DNA of 64,000 bases from Bacteroidales bacterium UBA6366 (GCA_002438845.1 DJRG01000042.1:90846-154845); one strand, 5' to 3'; shown: positions 1 through 8,598, counted from the first letter of the stretch. Notes: generated by a model from the sequence alone, not told the origin. Translations and numbers: made by a program.

Positions 1-1399
1 AGTTGATGTTCCTCATGTCGGAATCGAACTCCGTCCGGCCGCTGAGGAAATACATCACAACCGTAACAGCCATCACGGCGGCAAGAAGCCAACCGTTCGA
101 AGGAGCCTTGTCCGGAAGAATCCGTCCCAGTTCAAGTGTGCCGCCGACTTTCTTTCGTGCCTTGGTGAAAACCGGCAGGAAGACAAGCACGAATATTATC
201 GTGCCGGCCAGCATCAGCGAGCCAAACAGTCCCAGATCCTGCATTGCCACCGCATCCAGCCAGACAAGGCACAGGAAGGCAGCGATCGTGGTGATGTTGC
301 CGATAAGCAAAGGCGCGACCATCTCCTTGAGGTTCTGGCGAGGGCTCACACCGGATTTCAGGCCGTCCATAAAATGCAGCGGATAGTTAACGGCGATGCC
401 GATGATCACGGAAGCGACTCCGATGACGATGATCGACATACTGTCCCGGATCAAGGCGATGCCTCCGATGGCGAAAAGCCAGCCGAATGTGATTGAAAGC
501 ACTATCCAGAGGATGTCCGAGAAGCGTTTGTAGGTAAACAGCAGCAGAAGACCGATCAGAAGCAGGGCCAGAGAGATGGCCAATATGCTGTCCTTCTTGA
601 TCTGTGTGGCGTTGGTCACGGCGATCAGCGGAGCGCCCACGGCGGACACGGAAACCTCAGGATGTTCAGTCTCAAGTCTTTGGATGGCATCATCAACCAG
701 ATCGGCGACCTTGGAGTTCATCCCAGACTCGCTCGTGCCGTAAGGAGAGGTCAAAAATGCGAGTCCATGACCATCCTTTGTGAATATGCAGTCATCGACA
801 ATGTCGTAGTTCGAGTTGGCGGCACTGGTTCTCAACCGCTGAAGCACAGGTGTGAACAGATGCAGAGGATCCGTGCGGACATTGGCGACCATCGCGTCAC
901 CGGTCGGGAACAACAGGGACTGACGGTCAGCGGCAAGCTGAGCGGAAACGTAGCCTTGAATATTCAAGAGTGAGTCTATACGCTGATAGTCAGCTTCGGT
1001 CATGTACAAAGGATAGCCGGATGTGACATCCGCCATCACCTCGAACGCCATTCCGCTGTCAACGGTGATCTGTCTTTGAGGAACCATTCCGGTGGAATCC
1101 ACGGCGTCGAACACGTCCTCGAAATCGTGAATCGCCTCGGAAATCTCATCCTCGCCAGCCTCCGAGCCGTCCTTGGCCGAGAAAATCAGGATGATGTTGT
1201 TCTTTTTGCCAAGGGCGTTGTATGCCTCGGAATATTTCGAACTTTCCTCATCGCCAGGCAGGAATCTGGAGATGTCCTCCTCGTAGTGAAGCCGTGAAGC
1301 GAGAAACAGGCAGACACCCGCAAGAAGGACCGACAGCAGGGCCGCCAGCCATTTTCTTCCGGACAAGAAGTCATAGATTCTGAGAAAAAAATCCGTCAC
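1..1399 (-). CDS. MMPL/RND-family exporter, C-terminus beyond window edge
   Basis: Partial gene of about 466 visible codons, running off the left edge. The start is a GTG at 1397-1399, because an in-frame TAA lies 12 bases upstream. The protein opens with a short cytoplasmic piece and one membrane helix (about residues 14-32). A periplasmic domain follows to about 260, then a block of closely spaced helices containing a short segment rich in Gly/Ile/Val and the run NYPLHF. This order matches the MMPL/RND 'predicted exporter' family found in aryl-polyene clusters. It is the last visible gene of the minus-strand pigment cluster, so I infer it moves the polyene lipid or a precursor out of the inner membrane. 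A second repeat of the helix block is expected beyond the window. Confidence 0.8.
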   Translation of the reverse strand, partial: MTDFFLRIYDFLSGRKWLAALLSVLLAGVCLFLASRLHYEEDISRFLPGDEESSKYSEAYNALGKKNNIILIFSAKDGSEAGEDEISEAIHDFEDVFDAVDSTGMVPQRQITVDSGMAFEVMADVTSGYPLYMTEADYQRIDSLLNIQGYVSAQLAADRQSLLFPTGDAMVANVRTDPLHLFTPVLQRLRTSAANSNYDIVDDCIFTKDGHGLAFLTSPYGTSESGMNSKVADLVDDAIQRLETEHPEVSVSAVGAPLIAVTNATQIKKDSILAISLALLLIGLLLLFTYKRFSDILWIVLSITFGWLFAIGGIALIRDSMSIIVIGVASVIIGIAVNYPLHFMDGLKSGVSPRQNLKEMVAPLLIGNITTIAAFLCLVWLDAVAMQDLGLFGSLMLAGTIIFVLVFLPVFTKARKKVGGTLELGRILPDKAPSNGWLLAAVMAVTVVMYFLSGRTEFDSDMRNIN

Positions 1400-1432
1400 G
1401 CCGCATCTTTAATCATAATCCTGCGAAGATAC

Positions 1433-2563
1433 TCATTTTTTACGAAGCAGCCGAGAAGGCAGACCGTAAAAGAGAGCCAGCAAGCATAATACCGTGTTCA
1501 GAACGCTGATGCGGAAGAAATCCCAAAACGGTCGGAAATGGGTGACACGCTCCCCTTCCGGCGGATAATAGACGTTGATTCCGACAGGACGCATCGGCAC
1601 GCCTTTCCAACATTGGAACACAAGGAGTTCCAATTCGGCCTCGTAGCGGTAGGTCAGGAAACGGAGCCTCCCTATACGATTCAGTTGATAGAGACGGAAA
1701 CCGGACTGGGTGTCAGGGAGGTTCACTCCGGTCTGAAGTCTGAACCAGAAATTCGAGAACTTGTTGGCGAAGGTGTTGCCTCCGGGCATATTCTCCATCT
1801 GAAGGTTACGGCTGCCCACCAGCATGGCTTCGGGATCTTCCTTGGCCTGAGCCGCGAACACGGGGATATCCTCCGGAAAATGCTGGCCGTCAGCGTCAAT
1901 GGTGATGGCGCGTTCGAATCCACGAGCCTTAGCCTCCTTAAAGCCAGTCTTCAAAGCGTAGCCCTTACCACGGTTATCTTTATAGCGCACGACCACAGCA
2001 CCCAATTTCTCCAGGCCTTCCGAGGAGCCGTCTGTGCTGCCGTCATCAACCACAATCACGTCTTTGCAGCACATCAACGTTCTCCGTACCACATCCTTGA
2101 TTGTTCCGGCATTGTTATAGACGGGGATTATGACGCAAGTTTTCAACTGCTTCAGAATGGTCGCCGTGTCTGCCGAGGTGATGGTATATTCAAGACTCAT
2201 CCGCGAAAAAACTTTTTCCACCGAACGGACAGTGAGATTCACTTTCAGTCTCTCATCAGTCTCCACAAGTTTTGTGAATGAATATGTTACCTCGGCCCCA
2301 GGGAAAAGCGGCTCCATGAACTTGAGGTCAGCGACCCGTGAAAGGGTCAACGACTTGTTCAACCGCATTTCCAACAGTTCTGTCGCCACACGGATCTGCA
2401 CGGCTCCGGGAGTGATAGGATAGTCAGGAAAATGGGACTTGAAGATCACGTTGTCAGGTTCGAGCCTGATTAGTGGTTCGGCAGAGCTCACCAACCGTGG
2501 TTCGAATCTTCCACCAGTCTCTTTTGTGGAGAGGATAGTGAAGAATGTGCCTAAAAGTCTCAT
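1433..2563 (-). CDS. hotdog dehydratase fused to family 2 glycosyltransferase
   Basis: 376 residues in two parts. Residues 1 to about 135 are a FabZ/ApeI-type hotdog domain with the HFPDYPITPG motif; the histidine is residue 44. Residues about 142-345 are a GT2 glycosyltransferase resembling dolichyl-phosphate-mannose synthases, with VVDDGSTDGS at 171-180 and DADGQH at 223-228 (metal and sugar-nucleotide binding). A hydrophobic segment near 345-368 could anchor it in the membrane. The predicted roles are dehydration of 3-hydroxyacyl-ACP during polyene extension and transfer of a sugar to the product or a lipid carrier. It overlaps the next upstream gene by 4 bp, which suggests translational coupling. 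The order of the two activities in the pathway is inferred. Confidence 0.85.
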   Translation of the reverse strand: MRLLGTFFTILSTKETGGRFEPRLVSSAEPLIRLEPDNVIFKSHFPDYPITPGAVQIRVATELLEMRLNKSLTLSRVADLKFMEPLFPGAEVTYSFTKLVETDERLKVNLTVRSVEKVFSRMSLEYTITSADTATILKQLKTCVIIPVYNNAGTIKDVVRRTLMCCKDVIVVDDGSTDGSSEGLEKLGAVVVRYKDNRGKGYALKTGFKEAKARGFERAITIDADGQHFPEDIPVFAAQAKEDPEAMLVGSRNLQMENMPGGNTFANKFSNFWFRLQTGVNLPDTQSGFRLYQLNRIGRLRFLTYRYEAELELLVFQCWKGVPMRPVGINVYYPPEGERVTHFRPFWDFFRISVLNTVLCLLALFYGLPSRLLRKK

Positions 2564-3066
2564 TCGGGGATGTTCATTTTTGAAAAAGTGTAGCTTCGGT
2601 TCGGCCTCCTCATAATGATTTTGACCCCTTCAACGGAGACATATTCATCAGTGGATGATGAACTGAACAATTGTCTCAAGTCACGAGCTATTGTCTTGCG
2701 AACAAGACATTTGTCTAGAGTCTTCATGACGTTCAGTAGCTTGACATGCTTTCTGTCCAAACTGACGGTAAAGTCAAATGCTCTAATTCCGAATTCGTTC
2801 ACTATGGTGCCTACAATGATGTCATCCTTCTGCTTGACCACGCATATTCCTGAAAAAGAGGCGTTTTTGAAGGTTATGGCCACTGTGTAGCGGGTGGGTT
2901 CATTGTCGTTGAAAGGGAAAATATAGGGCGATTCGGTTGTGTCGGTCACTTCGGCAAGCTCAGTGACCGATATATTTCTGGTCGCTGAGCCTGTCGAAGC
3001 GACATATGCACCAGAAGAAAAAGCCGAAATCAGCAGCAAGCTAATCAACAACAAAAACCTTCGCAT
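2560..3066 (-). CDS. exported protein of unknown function in pigment cluster
   Basis: 168 residues with an N-terminal signal peptide (about 1-20). I do not recognise the family; its position matches the small exported proteins (for example DUF3261 lipoproteins) of aryl-polyene clusters, but there is no lipobox. Right after the signal peptide, residues about 22-42 are encoded by two facing copies of the dispersed TGAGCCTGTCGA repeat, giving the peptides STGSAT and ELAEVT, so the native mature protein probably begins near residue 43. The rest is a beta-rich domain with two cysteines. It overlaps the LolA-like gene by 26 bp and the dehydratase/glycosyltransferase gene by 4 bp. Confidence 0.65.
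   Translation of the reverse strand: MRRFLLLISLLLISAFSSGAYVASTGSATRNISVTELAEVTDTTESPYIFPFNDNEPTRYTVAITFKNASFSGICVVKQKDDIIVGTIVNEFGIRAFDFTVSLDRKHVKLLNVMKTLDKCLVRKTIARDLRQLFSSSSTDEYVSVEGVKIIMRRPNRSYTFSKMNIPE
2944..3003. repeat. inverted pair of TGAGCCTGTCGA palindromic repeats
   Basis: Copy 1 (2944-2968, reverse orientation) has arms GGTCACT and AGTGACC. Copy 2 (2980-3003, forward) has arms GGTCGCT and AGCGAC. An 11-bp spacer separates them. Both lie in frame inside the exported-protein gene 2560-3066. The arms differ between the copies but stay complementary within each copy. Confidence 0.85.
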
Positions 3067-3685
3067 CGACCGTCTTGTTATATTCAGCGTTCAGAATCGT
3101 GATCACCGTCTCGCCACTGTTGTCAACCAAATCCACCTCATTGACTTTCAAGTCCTTGCCGAAATGCAGGCGGACAATCTTGAACATCTGCTTCATTTCC
3201 TTTTTAAGAGGCTCCAGCTCAGCCACATAGCAGTCGCCATCCAGAAACATCCGCGCCTTGAAGTCCCCGCCACCGGCCAGTCCCTGCCCGGTTATGCTGT
3301 TCATTATAATCCTCGCAATGGACTTGAAAAGCCTGTTCGAGTTCACGTCCATCTTGCTGGAGGTCTGGCTGCTCTGCAGAAGCACCTTCTCCTTGTTCAG
3401 AATGAAAAGGTAGGTGTACGGGGAGACATATTCCCACCTCAACATTCCGTCGGCGAACCACATCTTGCCTGTGGATACCATCTTCTCCTGAAGGATGGCT
3501 ATGTCCTTGACCTGCCTGAAGTCAGCCTTGAGGCTCTTGATTCCGGCGCACGAAGCGTCGATCTTTTTGATGGCCTCTACGGTCTGCGCCTCTGTGAGCG
3601 GCTTATAGTCAGCGCCGGAAGCCGATAAAGCGGCGAAAAGCAGCGCAAGGCCAATGAATAATATCCTTAAACTTCTCATAATCAC
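3041..3685 (-). CDS. LolA-like outer-membrane lipoprotein carrier
   Basis: 214 residues: a signal peptide (about 1-25, ending SASGA), then a LolA-type fold. Visible hallmarks are a region reading LKADFRQVK, then GKMWFADGMLRWEY, the typical 'makes film of beta strands around a hydrophobic cavity' part of LolA proteins. LolA proteins carry lipoproteins across the periplasm. Cluster-specific LolA homologues are thought to carry the aryl-polyene lipid to the outer membrane. The start ATG overlaps the stop of the small transporter gene by 4 bp; an alternative ATG two codons in gives MRSL. Its place between transporter and exported protein supports a transport role. Confidence 0.82.
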   Translation of the reverse strand: MIMRSLRILFIGLALLFAALSASGADYKPLTEAQTVEAIKKIDASCAGIKSLKADFRQVKDIAILQEKMVSTGKMWFADGMLRWEYVSPYTYLFILNKEKVLLQSSQTSSKMDVNSNRLFKSIARIIMNSITGQGLAGGGDFKARMFLDGDCYVAELEPLKKEMKQMFKIVRLHFGKDLKVNEVDLVDNSGETVITILNAEYNKTVDAKVFVVD

Positions 3686-4035
3686 TTAGCTATAAACACG
3701 CACCCACTGATGATCAGGAACACCCCAATCCAACGTGTGGCAGGAATATTCTCGTGGAAAATGAATATCGCGGCGAGCATTCCGAACACATAGCTCAGGC
3801 TGATCATCGGGTAGGCCATGCTGAACGGAAATCTTTTGAGGATATACATCCACAGGACCGTGCCGCCGGCGTAGCAGAGGCCGCAGCCCAAGAACCACCA
3901 GTTCACCAGCAGTCGGCCGAAGAACGCCCACGTCCACTCAAAACTGCCCATCTTCTCAAGGGCGAACTTGAGAAGCACCTGGCCTCCAGACAGAAGGAGG
4001 CTTTGGACAACGGACAATGTCAGCAGTCTCCACAT
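3682..4035 (-). CDS. small DMT/EamA-type membrane protein, four helices
   Basis: 117 residues with four predicted membrane helices, the size and pattern of small multidrug resistance / ArnE-ArnF-like members of the drug/metabolite transporter superfamily. A helix 1 glutamine-lysine region (GGQVLLKFALEK) and the ending IGVFLIISGCVFIAK are typical of this group. It overlaps both neighbours (4020-4035 and 3682-3685), so it is tightly packed within the pigment operon. Small DMT proteins may flip lipid-linked sugars or lipids across the inner membrane; here I infer a role in moving a glycosylated or lipid-bound intermediate. Confidence 0.75.
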   Translation of the reverse strand: MWRLLTLSVVQSLLLSGGQVLLKFALEKMGSFEWTWAFFGRLLVNWWFLGCGLCYAGGTVLWMYILKRFPFSMAYPMISLSYVFGMLAAIFIFHENIPATRWIGVFLIISGCVFIAK

Positions 4036-4964
4036 AGGCCTTTAAGATAAACAAGCCCGACATCCTCTCCGGCGTCGTTCACGACGAGGATGTCCTTGTC
4101 AAGTCCTCCGGAGATCCTCATCGCCGCCTCATAGACCCCGAGACCCGAGGCAGAGAAGCATTTGCCGAAGAGCTTGAAATAGTCTGCGCTGCGGATGACG
4201 CGCGAGGCATGATATTCATTGACAATGGTTTCCAGATTCTTCGGGGAGTGGAGGATCTGGACGTCGGACAGTTCGCAGAGAGGTCCCTTCGACAGGCTCA
4301 GGGACCGGTCGTGTGACATCATCCTCCGGGTCTCTGAGCCTGTCGAAGAGACATGGGATGCGGACAGCACAAATGCGGAAGAAGCCTCGGCGGCGGTGAC
4401 GCCATCGCCGAAGTAGCCGCAACCTTTCAGAAGGTCGTAGGTGGCCGGAGTTGTCTCATCATGCGCACCGACGAGGGCGTTGGAGACCCCGCCGTTTTGA
4501 AGCTGGATGAAAGCGTCCAACAATGCGCTCTCAAAGGAAATGTCCTTCTGAGAATAGGTGCAGTTCTGTCCGTGGCAGCGAAGCAGTATGGCCACAGCCG
4601 AACTGATCGTGTTGTGGGTGGACATCATGAAATAGGTCGGAGGAAGCATCTCTTCCCCATCCCTGCACATTACAGTCAAGAAATTCTCCGTGTTCTCCAT
4701 GCAGCCCAGCCCTGTGCCAGTGAAGATTGCGTCCGGACATTCGATTCCGGCATTCCTCAAGGCGGTCAGGGAAACCGCGATCGCGCGTTTCAGAATCAAG
4801 CCCATCCTTCGCGCCTGCATAGGATTCAGGAACGGTTTGAAATCCGGATCCTGGCTCCTGAGATAAGGTTCAGCACATGATGCTGGATCCGTCATCCCGT
4901 CCTCACAAAGAGGCTTCTGGACAGAGATCTGAGCCGCTGAACGTATGTAAATCCTATTTGTCAT
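4020..4964 (-). CDS. ketosynthase-like protein (chain-length-factor type), catalytic Cys absent
   Basis: 314 residues, shorter than the roughly 400 of a full ketosynthase. It matches the 'beta-ketoacyl synthase N-terminal-like / chain length factor' group seen in aryl-polyene clusters: FTGTGLGCMENTE near residue 81, then MMSTHNTISSAVA near 113-125. Where active enzymes have the nucleophile cysteine (TACSS) this protein has CTYSQKDISFES, so no clear active-site Cys. It probably pairs with the full ketosynthase encoded next door (4954-6132), with which it overlaps by 11 bp. Residues about 204-228 derive from an inverted pair of the dispersed palindromic repeat, an in-frame insertion of about 25 residues. 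Confidence 0.8.
   Translation of the reverse strand: MTNRIYIRSAAQISVQKPLCEDGMTDPASCAEPYLRSQDPDFKPFLNPMQARRMGLILKRAIAVSLTALRNAGIECPDAIFTGTGLGCMENTENFLTVMCRDGEEMLPPTYFMMSTHNTISSAVAILLRCHGQNCTYSQKDISFESALLDAFIQLQNGGVSNALVGAHDETTPATYDLLKGCGYFGDGVTAAEASSAFVLSASHVSSTGSETRRMMSHDRSLSLSKGPLCELSDVQILHSPKNLETIVNEYHASRVIRSADYFKLFGKCFSASGLGVYEAAMRISGGLDKDILVVNDAGEDVGLVYLKGLCGDC
4282..4352. repeat. inverted pair of TGAGCCTGTCGA palindromic repeats
   Basis: Copy 1 (4282-4306, reverse) has arms GGTCCCT and AGGGACC. Copy 2 (4329-4352, forward) has arms GGTCTCT and AGAGAC. A 22-bp spacer separates them. Both are in frame inside the ketosynthase-like gene 4020-4964 and code for the peptides VSSTGSETR and SLSLSKGP. 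Confidence 0.85.
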
Positions 4965-6132
4965 AACGAGAGATCAACAAGGATGAATCATTGCCACCGA
5001 AACCGAAGGAATTGCACAGGACGTGATCAAGCCGAACGCCCTCACGTCCCTCCGCCTCCGGAATCACACCACCGTCAAACGGTTCTTTCCAATTAAGATT
5101 GGCCGGAATAAAGCCATGACGGAGAGCCAGCAAACAAATTACCGCTTCAATGCTGCCGGCGGCGCTGGTCGTGTGGCCGGTGAACGCCTTTGTGGAAGAC
5201 ACAGACGGGATCTTGTCGCCGAAAAGACGGATCATAGCACGGCTCTCGCTTGCGTCATTGTTAGGCGTAGCCGTTCCATGAGCGTTCACATAGTCAATGT
5301 CTTCCGGATTCAACCCCGACATATTCAAGGCTTTGGACATCGCAAGGAAAGCGCCCTCTCCGTCGTCCGAAGAGGCTGTCTGGTGGAAAGCGTCGCAGGC
5401 GTTGCCGTAACCATCGAGAATTCCAAGCGGCTTCGCGTCTCTTTTCAAGGCATGTTCCTCACTTTCAAGGACAATGAATCCGGCTCCTTCGCCGAGATTC
5501 AATCCGTTACGGGTCGCGTCAAAAGGCCGGCAAGGCTCGCTGTCCAGTATCTTGAGGGAATTGAACCCGTTGAGATGGTATCTGGTCAGGCATTCCGCAC
5601 CGCCGGCGACAACGACATCGCACCGTCCGCTCCTGATCAGGTCAGCCCCAAGCATGATGGAATTCGCCGCCGATGAACAAGCCGTGGAAATTGTGGTCAC
5701 TAGACCGAAACCGCCGAAAAAGTCAGCGATCTCGTCAGTGCAACTTCCACAGTCGTGAAGGCGGAAAAGAGCTTTACCTCCTTTAAGGTAATGACGCTCG
5801 GTCACATCCATCCCGCCGACAGTCGTTCCCGAGATCAAGGCCGAACGGTCGGAAACTTTGACTCCGGCCTCCTCCAGCGCCTCCTTGACAGCGATAATCC
5901 CGAACAGAGCAGTCCTCGGGACCACCTTGTCGACCGGGATTCCGAGAAAGACCTTCAATTCCTTATCTGACATATTCACTTCCCCGCAAGGAAGGTCGGA
6001 ATGTGCGGTCTGCAGATGCCTGAGGCCTCCGACGCCGCTTCTGCGGGCGGAAAGGGAACGCAATGTCGCCTCCTTCCCCACCCCGATGGCGGAGATGATT
6101 CCGGCTCCAGTTATGACGATTCTCCAGGACAC
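4954..6132 (-). CDS. 3-oxoacyl-ACP synthase (FabF-like ketosynthase)
   Basis: 392 residues, full-length FabF/KAS-II fold. The catalytic triad is visible: Cys152 in STACSSAANS, His285 in NAHGTATPNND and His320 in FTGHTTSAAG. The C-terminal NSFGFGGND motif is present. It condenses the growing acyl chain with malonyl-ACP. It starts directly at the stop of the ACP gene (6133) and overlaps the cysteine-less ketosynthase-like gene, the usual pairing of an active ketosynthase with a chain-length factor. It is one of two complete ketosynthases in the cluster; the other is fused to a dehydratase. Confidence 0.92.
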   Translation of the reverse strand: MSWRIVITGAGIISAIGVGKEATLRSLSARRSGVGGLRHLQTAHSDLPCGEVNMSDKELKVFLGIPVDKVVPRTALFGIIAVKEALEEAGVKVSDRSALISGTTVGGMDVTERHYLKGGKALFRLHDCGSCTDEIADFFGGFGLVTTISTACSSAANSIMLGADLIRSGRCDVVVAGGAECLTRYHLNGFNSLKILDSEPCRPFDATRNGLNLGEGAGFIVLESEEHALKRDAKPLGILDGYGNACDAFHQTASSDDGEGAFLAMSKALNMSGLNPEDIDYVNAHGTATPNNDASESRAMIRLFGDKIPSVSSTKAFTGHTTSAAGSIEAVICLLALRHGFIPANLNWKEPFDGGVIPEAEGREGVRLDHVLCNSFGFGGNDSSLLISRYDK

Positions 6133-6390
6133 TTACTTCGACTGGTTAGCCTTGATGTACTCGGCCATAGTTCTTACTGACTTGAAGACTTCCTTGCCCT
6201 CGGCAGGATTCTTCAGTTTGATCCCGTAGTTCTTCTCCAGAAGAAGCATGAGTTCCAATGCGTCAATGGAATCAAGTCCAAGCCCCTCTCCGAAAAGAGG
6301 TGCGTCAGCGTCGATGTCCTCCGGCGTGACGCCGTCCAGTTTCAAAGCCTCTATGATCTTTGTCTTCAATTCGTTGATAAGTGCATCCAT
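6133..6390 (-). CDS. acyl carrier protein 1 of pigment cluster
   Basis: 85 residues, acidic, four-helix ACP size. The phosphopantetheine attachment serine is Ser41 in the motif LGLDSIDALEL. It carries the growing polyene chain between ketosynthase, reductase and dehydratase. It abuts the ketosynthase gene and lies 1 bp from the upstream ketosynthase-like gene. A second, different ACP is encoded at 9530-9772, so one may serve loading of the aromatic starter and the other chain extension; which does which cannot be told from sequence. Confidence 0.93.
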   Translation of the reverse strand: MDALINELKTKIIEALKLDGVTPEDIDADAPLFGEGLGLDSIDALELMLLLEKNYGIKLKNPAEGKEVFKSVRTMAEYIKANQSK

Positions 6391-6391
6391 A

Positions 6392-6940
6392 TTATTTTTC
6401 GATTAAATATAATTCAGCCTCAAAATGTTCCGGATCAGAGCATTCCAGCCAGCCGGCAATCGCGGATTCCGTCACCGGATCCTGAAACGCCTGTTCCACA
6501 ATCTCTTTCATCACCGCCTCGTCCTTGTTCTCAAGCACATAAAAGGAAGTCTCTCCGTAGTACTTGTTCCGAATGGCGATCTCCCCCGTCACAATGTTCG
6601 GAAGCGTGTAGACGAACACCGCCGGGCTGGGAAAGAAGCCATCTTTCCCTATTGTTTTCTGGTACTCGGAGTCATCCGCAAGGGATGCGCTCCTGTTGAA
6701 CAGGACCACAGCCCTGTCCTCACAATCAGTCCTTCTCGGATTCTCTTCACCCAGAAGCAGTTCCGTTGCCAAGAATCCCAAGCGTGCCAAAGGGTCCATT
6801 TTGAAGAACTTGGGATAGTCCCCAACCTTCTGCCGGTAAATCTCCACCAGAAGGTCCGCCCCAGTGGAGCCAAAGATAAGTATTTTTTCGCCAACGACCA
6901 CTTTCTCCGGAGTGATCAGGACATGAGCCTTGACCTTCAT
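6392..6940 (-). CDS. short ketosynthase-like protein without active-site Cys
   Basis: 182 residues. I see a ketosynthase-like N-terminal half: PSPAVFVYTLPNIVTGEIAI followed by RNKYYGETSFYV corresponds to the segment before and through the nucleophile elbow of FabF enzymes, but the cysteine is replaced (ETSFYV). The C-terminal half of the fold is missing. Such truncated proteins sit in Bacteroidota aryl-polyene and flexirubin clusters. It may be a structural or chain-length partner rather than an enzyme. It overlaps the dehydratase-ketosynthase gene by 4 bp and precedes the ACP by 1 bp. Confidence 0.65.
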   Translation of the reverse strand: MKVKAHVLITPEKVVVGEKILIFGSTGADLLVEIYRQKVGDYPKFFKMDPLARLGFLATELLLGEENPRRTDCEDRAVVLFNRSASLADDSEYQKTIGKDGFFPSPAVFVYTLPNIVTGEIAIRNKYYGETSFYVLENKDEAVMKEIVEQAFQDPVTESAIAGWLECSDPEHFEAELYLIEK

Positions 6941-8598
6941 CTTTCACCTCCTTTCAAAAAGATATCACCTTTCATGAATATGGCGGCGGCATTGCAGCCT
7001 CCGAACCCAGACAGCAGCTTGGCGAACGCCCGCTTCGTCGTCTTTCTCGGTTCCGGCGAGATGTCCAGCGGACAGGAGACCCCGCACTCTGAATATCCAC
7101 GAGTGCCAAGCACAGTTCCGTCATCCACAGAGGCCATCGAAAGGATGGCCTCAAGGATTCCCGCCACTCCCATCGTGTGACCGAAATAGCCTTTCAGGCT
7201 GTTCACAGGCAAGTTCTGCAATCCGGCTCTGGTCAAAGCGATGGATTCCATCTCGTCGTTGTAGGCGGTTGATGTGCCGTGTACCGAAACAAGTGCAAGA
7301 GACTCAGGATTGACATCACCGAGTGCCGCTTTGATCGCCCTGAAACTTCCCTCCCCGGTTCTGGACGGCCCGGAAATGTGGTTCGCGTCGTTGCGGATCG
7401 CCCCACTGACCAGAACCCAATCATCAGGTCCTGGTGTCTTGTACTGGAATATGACCGTTGCGGCGGCCTCACCGAGATTCAGCCCTTTCCTCTGGGCATC
7501 GAACGGTCTGCAGGCTTCCTGAGACAATGCCTTGAAAGATTGAAATCCGGAAATGATGAATCTGGACTGGACATCTGATCCTGTCACGATCACCGTGCCG
7601 TATTTTCCGGCCTTGAGCTGCCTCATCGCGGCGATCTGGGCGCAAAGTCCTGAGATGCATGCGTTTGACGCCACAACAGGGGTGTTTTTGTTGCCGAAGA
7701 ATCCAGCGACCTTCTCCGCCGAGTTTCCGAGTCTTTCCCTCTCGACCGGATCTCCGCCGCAAGGCTCGGCCTCGCTGTCCAGCAACTCGACATTACCTTT
7801 CGTGGAAGAAATCACAAACAGCACGTCATCAGAAGCCGGATCTATGCCGGTTCCTTTCAAAGCCTTCGACACAGAGAGAATCATACGTTTCTCAAAGCGT
7901 GTCAGACCGTCCAGCCCAGTTTGTCCGCCAATTCTTGCCGACGAATCCATCCCGGCATATTCATCAGCCAAAGACTCTTCATCTATCAGCGATGCGAAGA
8001 ATGGCTCCGGAAGATCTTTCGAGGATTCGTAAAGCCTCAGCGCCGACTCTCCGGCCTTCACCTTCGCATAATTTTCTTCTGTAGTCGTCCCCAACGGGGA
8101 GATTATGTTGTCAGAAACCTTGACCACGGCCTTATGCCCGCCGACCGGCTTGGTTTCGTCCAAGGCTATCACCATCGAGCCTTCCGCTATCATATTCCCG
8201 TCTGATTTTATCTCTGCATCCACCATCAGCATAGTTCCGAATTCCCCTTTGAGGTTGATTTCCGTCTCGATGGCTTCTCCGACAGACGGGGTTCCATGAA
8301 CTTTGAAATCCTTGAGGGCGCAAACATAGCCCACACTGACCGGTTTATGAAGCAAGTACTTGTTGATGAAGCCGATCCTCGCGGCGCAGGTCTGGGCAAT
8401 GTTCTCCACAAGTCCTTCAGGTACAAGTCTCCCGCCATCAACAAAAACATTGTCATCCTGAATCAGAAATCTTGTCACGGTTTTCTGGTAGGAGCACGAC
8501 AACAGACTGGAAATCATGACAAAAGGCTTCCGCTGGGGCAGAAGTTCCGTGATGTCCACCGACGTGAAGTCAAAAGTTTTCAGATCGTCCTCAGTCAT
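6937..8598 (-). CDS. 3-hydroxyacyl-ACP dehydratase fused to ketosynthase
   Basis: 553 residues. Residues 1 to about 150 form a hotdog (ApeI/FabZ-like) dehydratase domain: LLPQRKPFVMIS near 19-30, then VEN-AQTCAA near 64-73. Residues about 165-553 form a complete ketosynthase with Cys314 (ASNACISGL), His440 (SVHGTSTAYND) and His474 (YFGHTMGVAG). The two steps, condensation and dehydration, are thus joined on one chain. In the Proteobacterial aryl-polyene system these are usually separate genes. Overlaps with both neighbours (8 bp and 4 bp) place it firmly in the operon. Confidence 0.9.
   Translation of the reverse strand: MTEDDLKTFDFTSVDITELLPQRKPFVMISSLLSCSYQKTVTRFLIQDDNVFVDGGRLVPEGLVENIAQTCAARIGFINKYLLHKPVSVGYVCALKDFKVHGTPSVGEAIETEINLKGEFGTMLMVDAEIKSDGNMIAEGSMVIALDETKPVGGHKAVVKVSDNIISPLGTTTEENYAKVKAGESALRLYESSKDLPEPFFASLIDEESLADEYAGMDSSARIGGQTGLDGLTRFEKRMILSVSKALKGTGIDPASDDVLFVISSTKGNVELLDSEAEPCGGDPVERERLGNSAEKVAGFFGNKNTPVVASNACISGLCAQIAAMRQLKAGKYGTVIVTGSDVQSRFIISGFQSFKALSQEACRPFDAQRKGLNLGEAAATVIFQYKTPGPDDWVLVSGAIRNDANHISGPSRTGEGSFRAIKAALGDVNPESLALVSVHGTSTAYNDEMESIALTRAGLQNLPVNSLKGYFGHTMGVAGILEAILSMASVDDGTVLGTRGYSECGVSCPLDISPEPRKTTKRAFAKLLSGFGGCNAAAIFMKGDIFLKGGER

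Noticed and set aside
1538..2281. 247-codon open frame on the plus strand
   Set aside because: Antisense to the dehydratase-glycosyltransferase gene.
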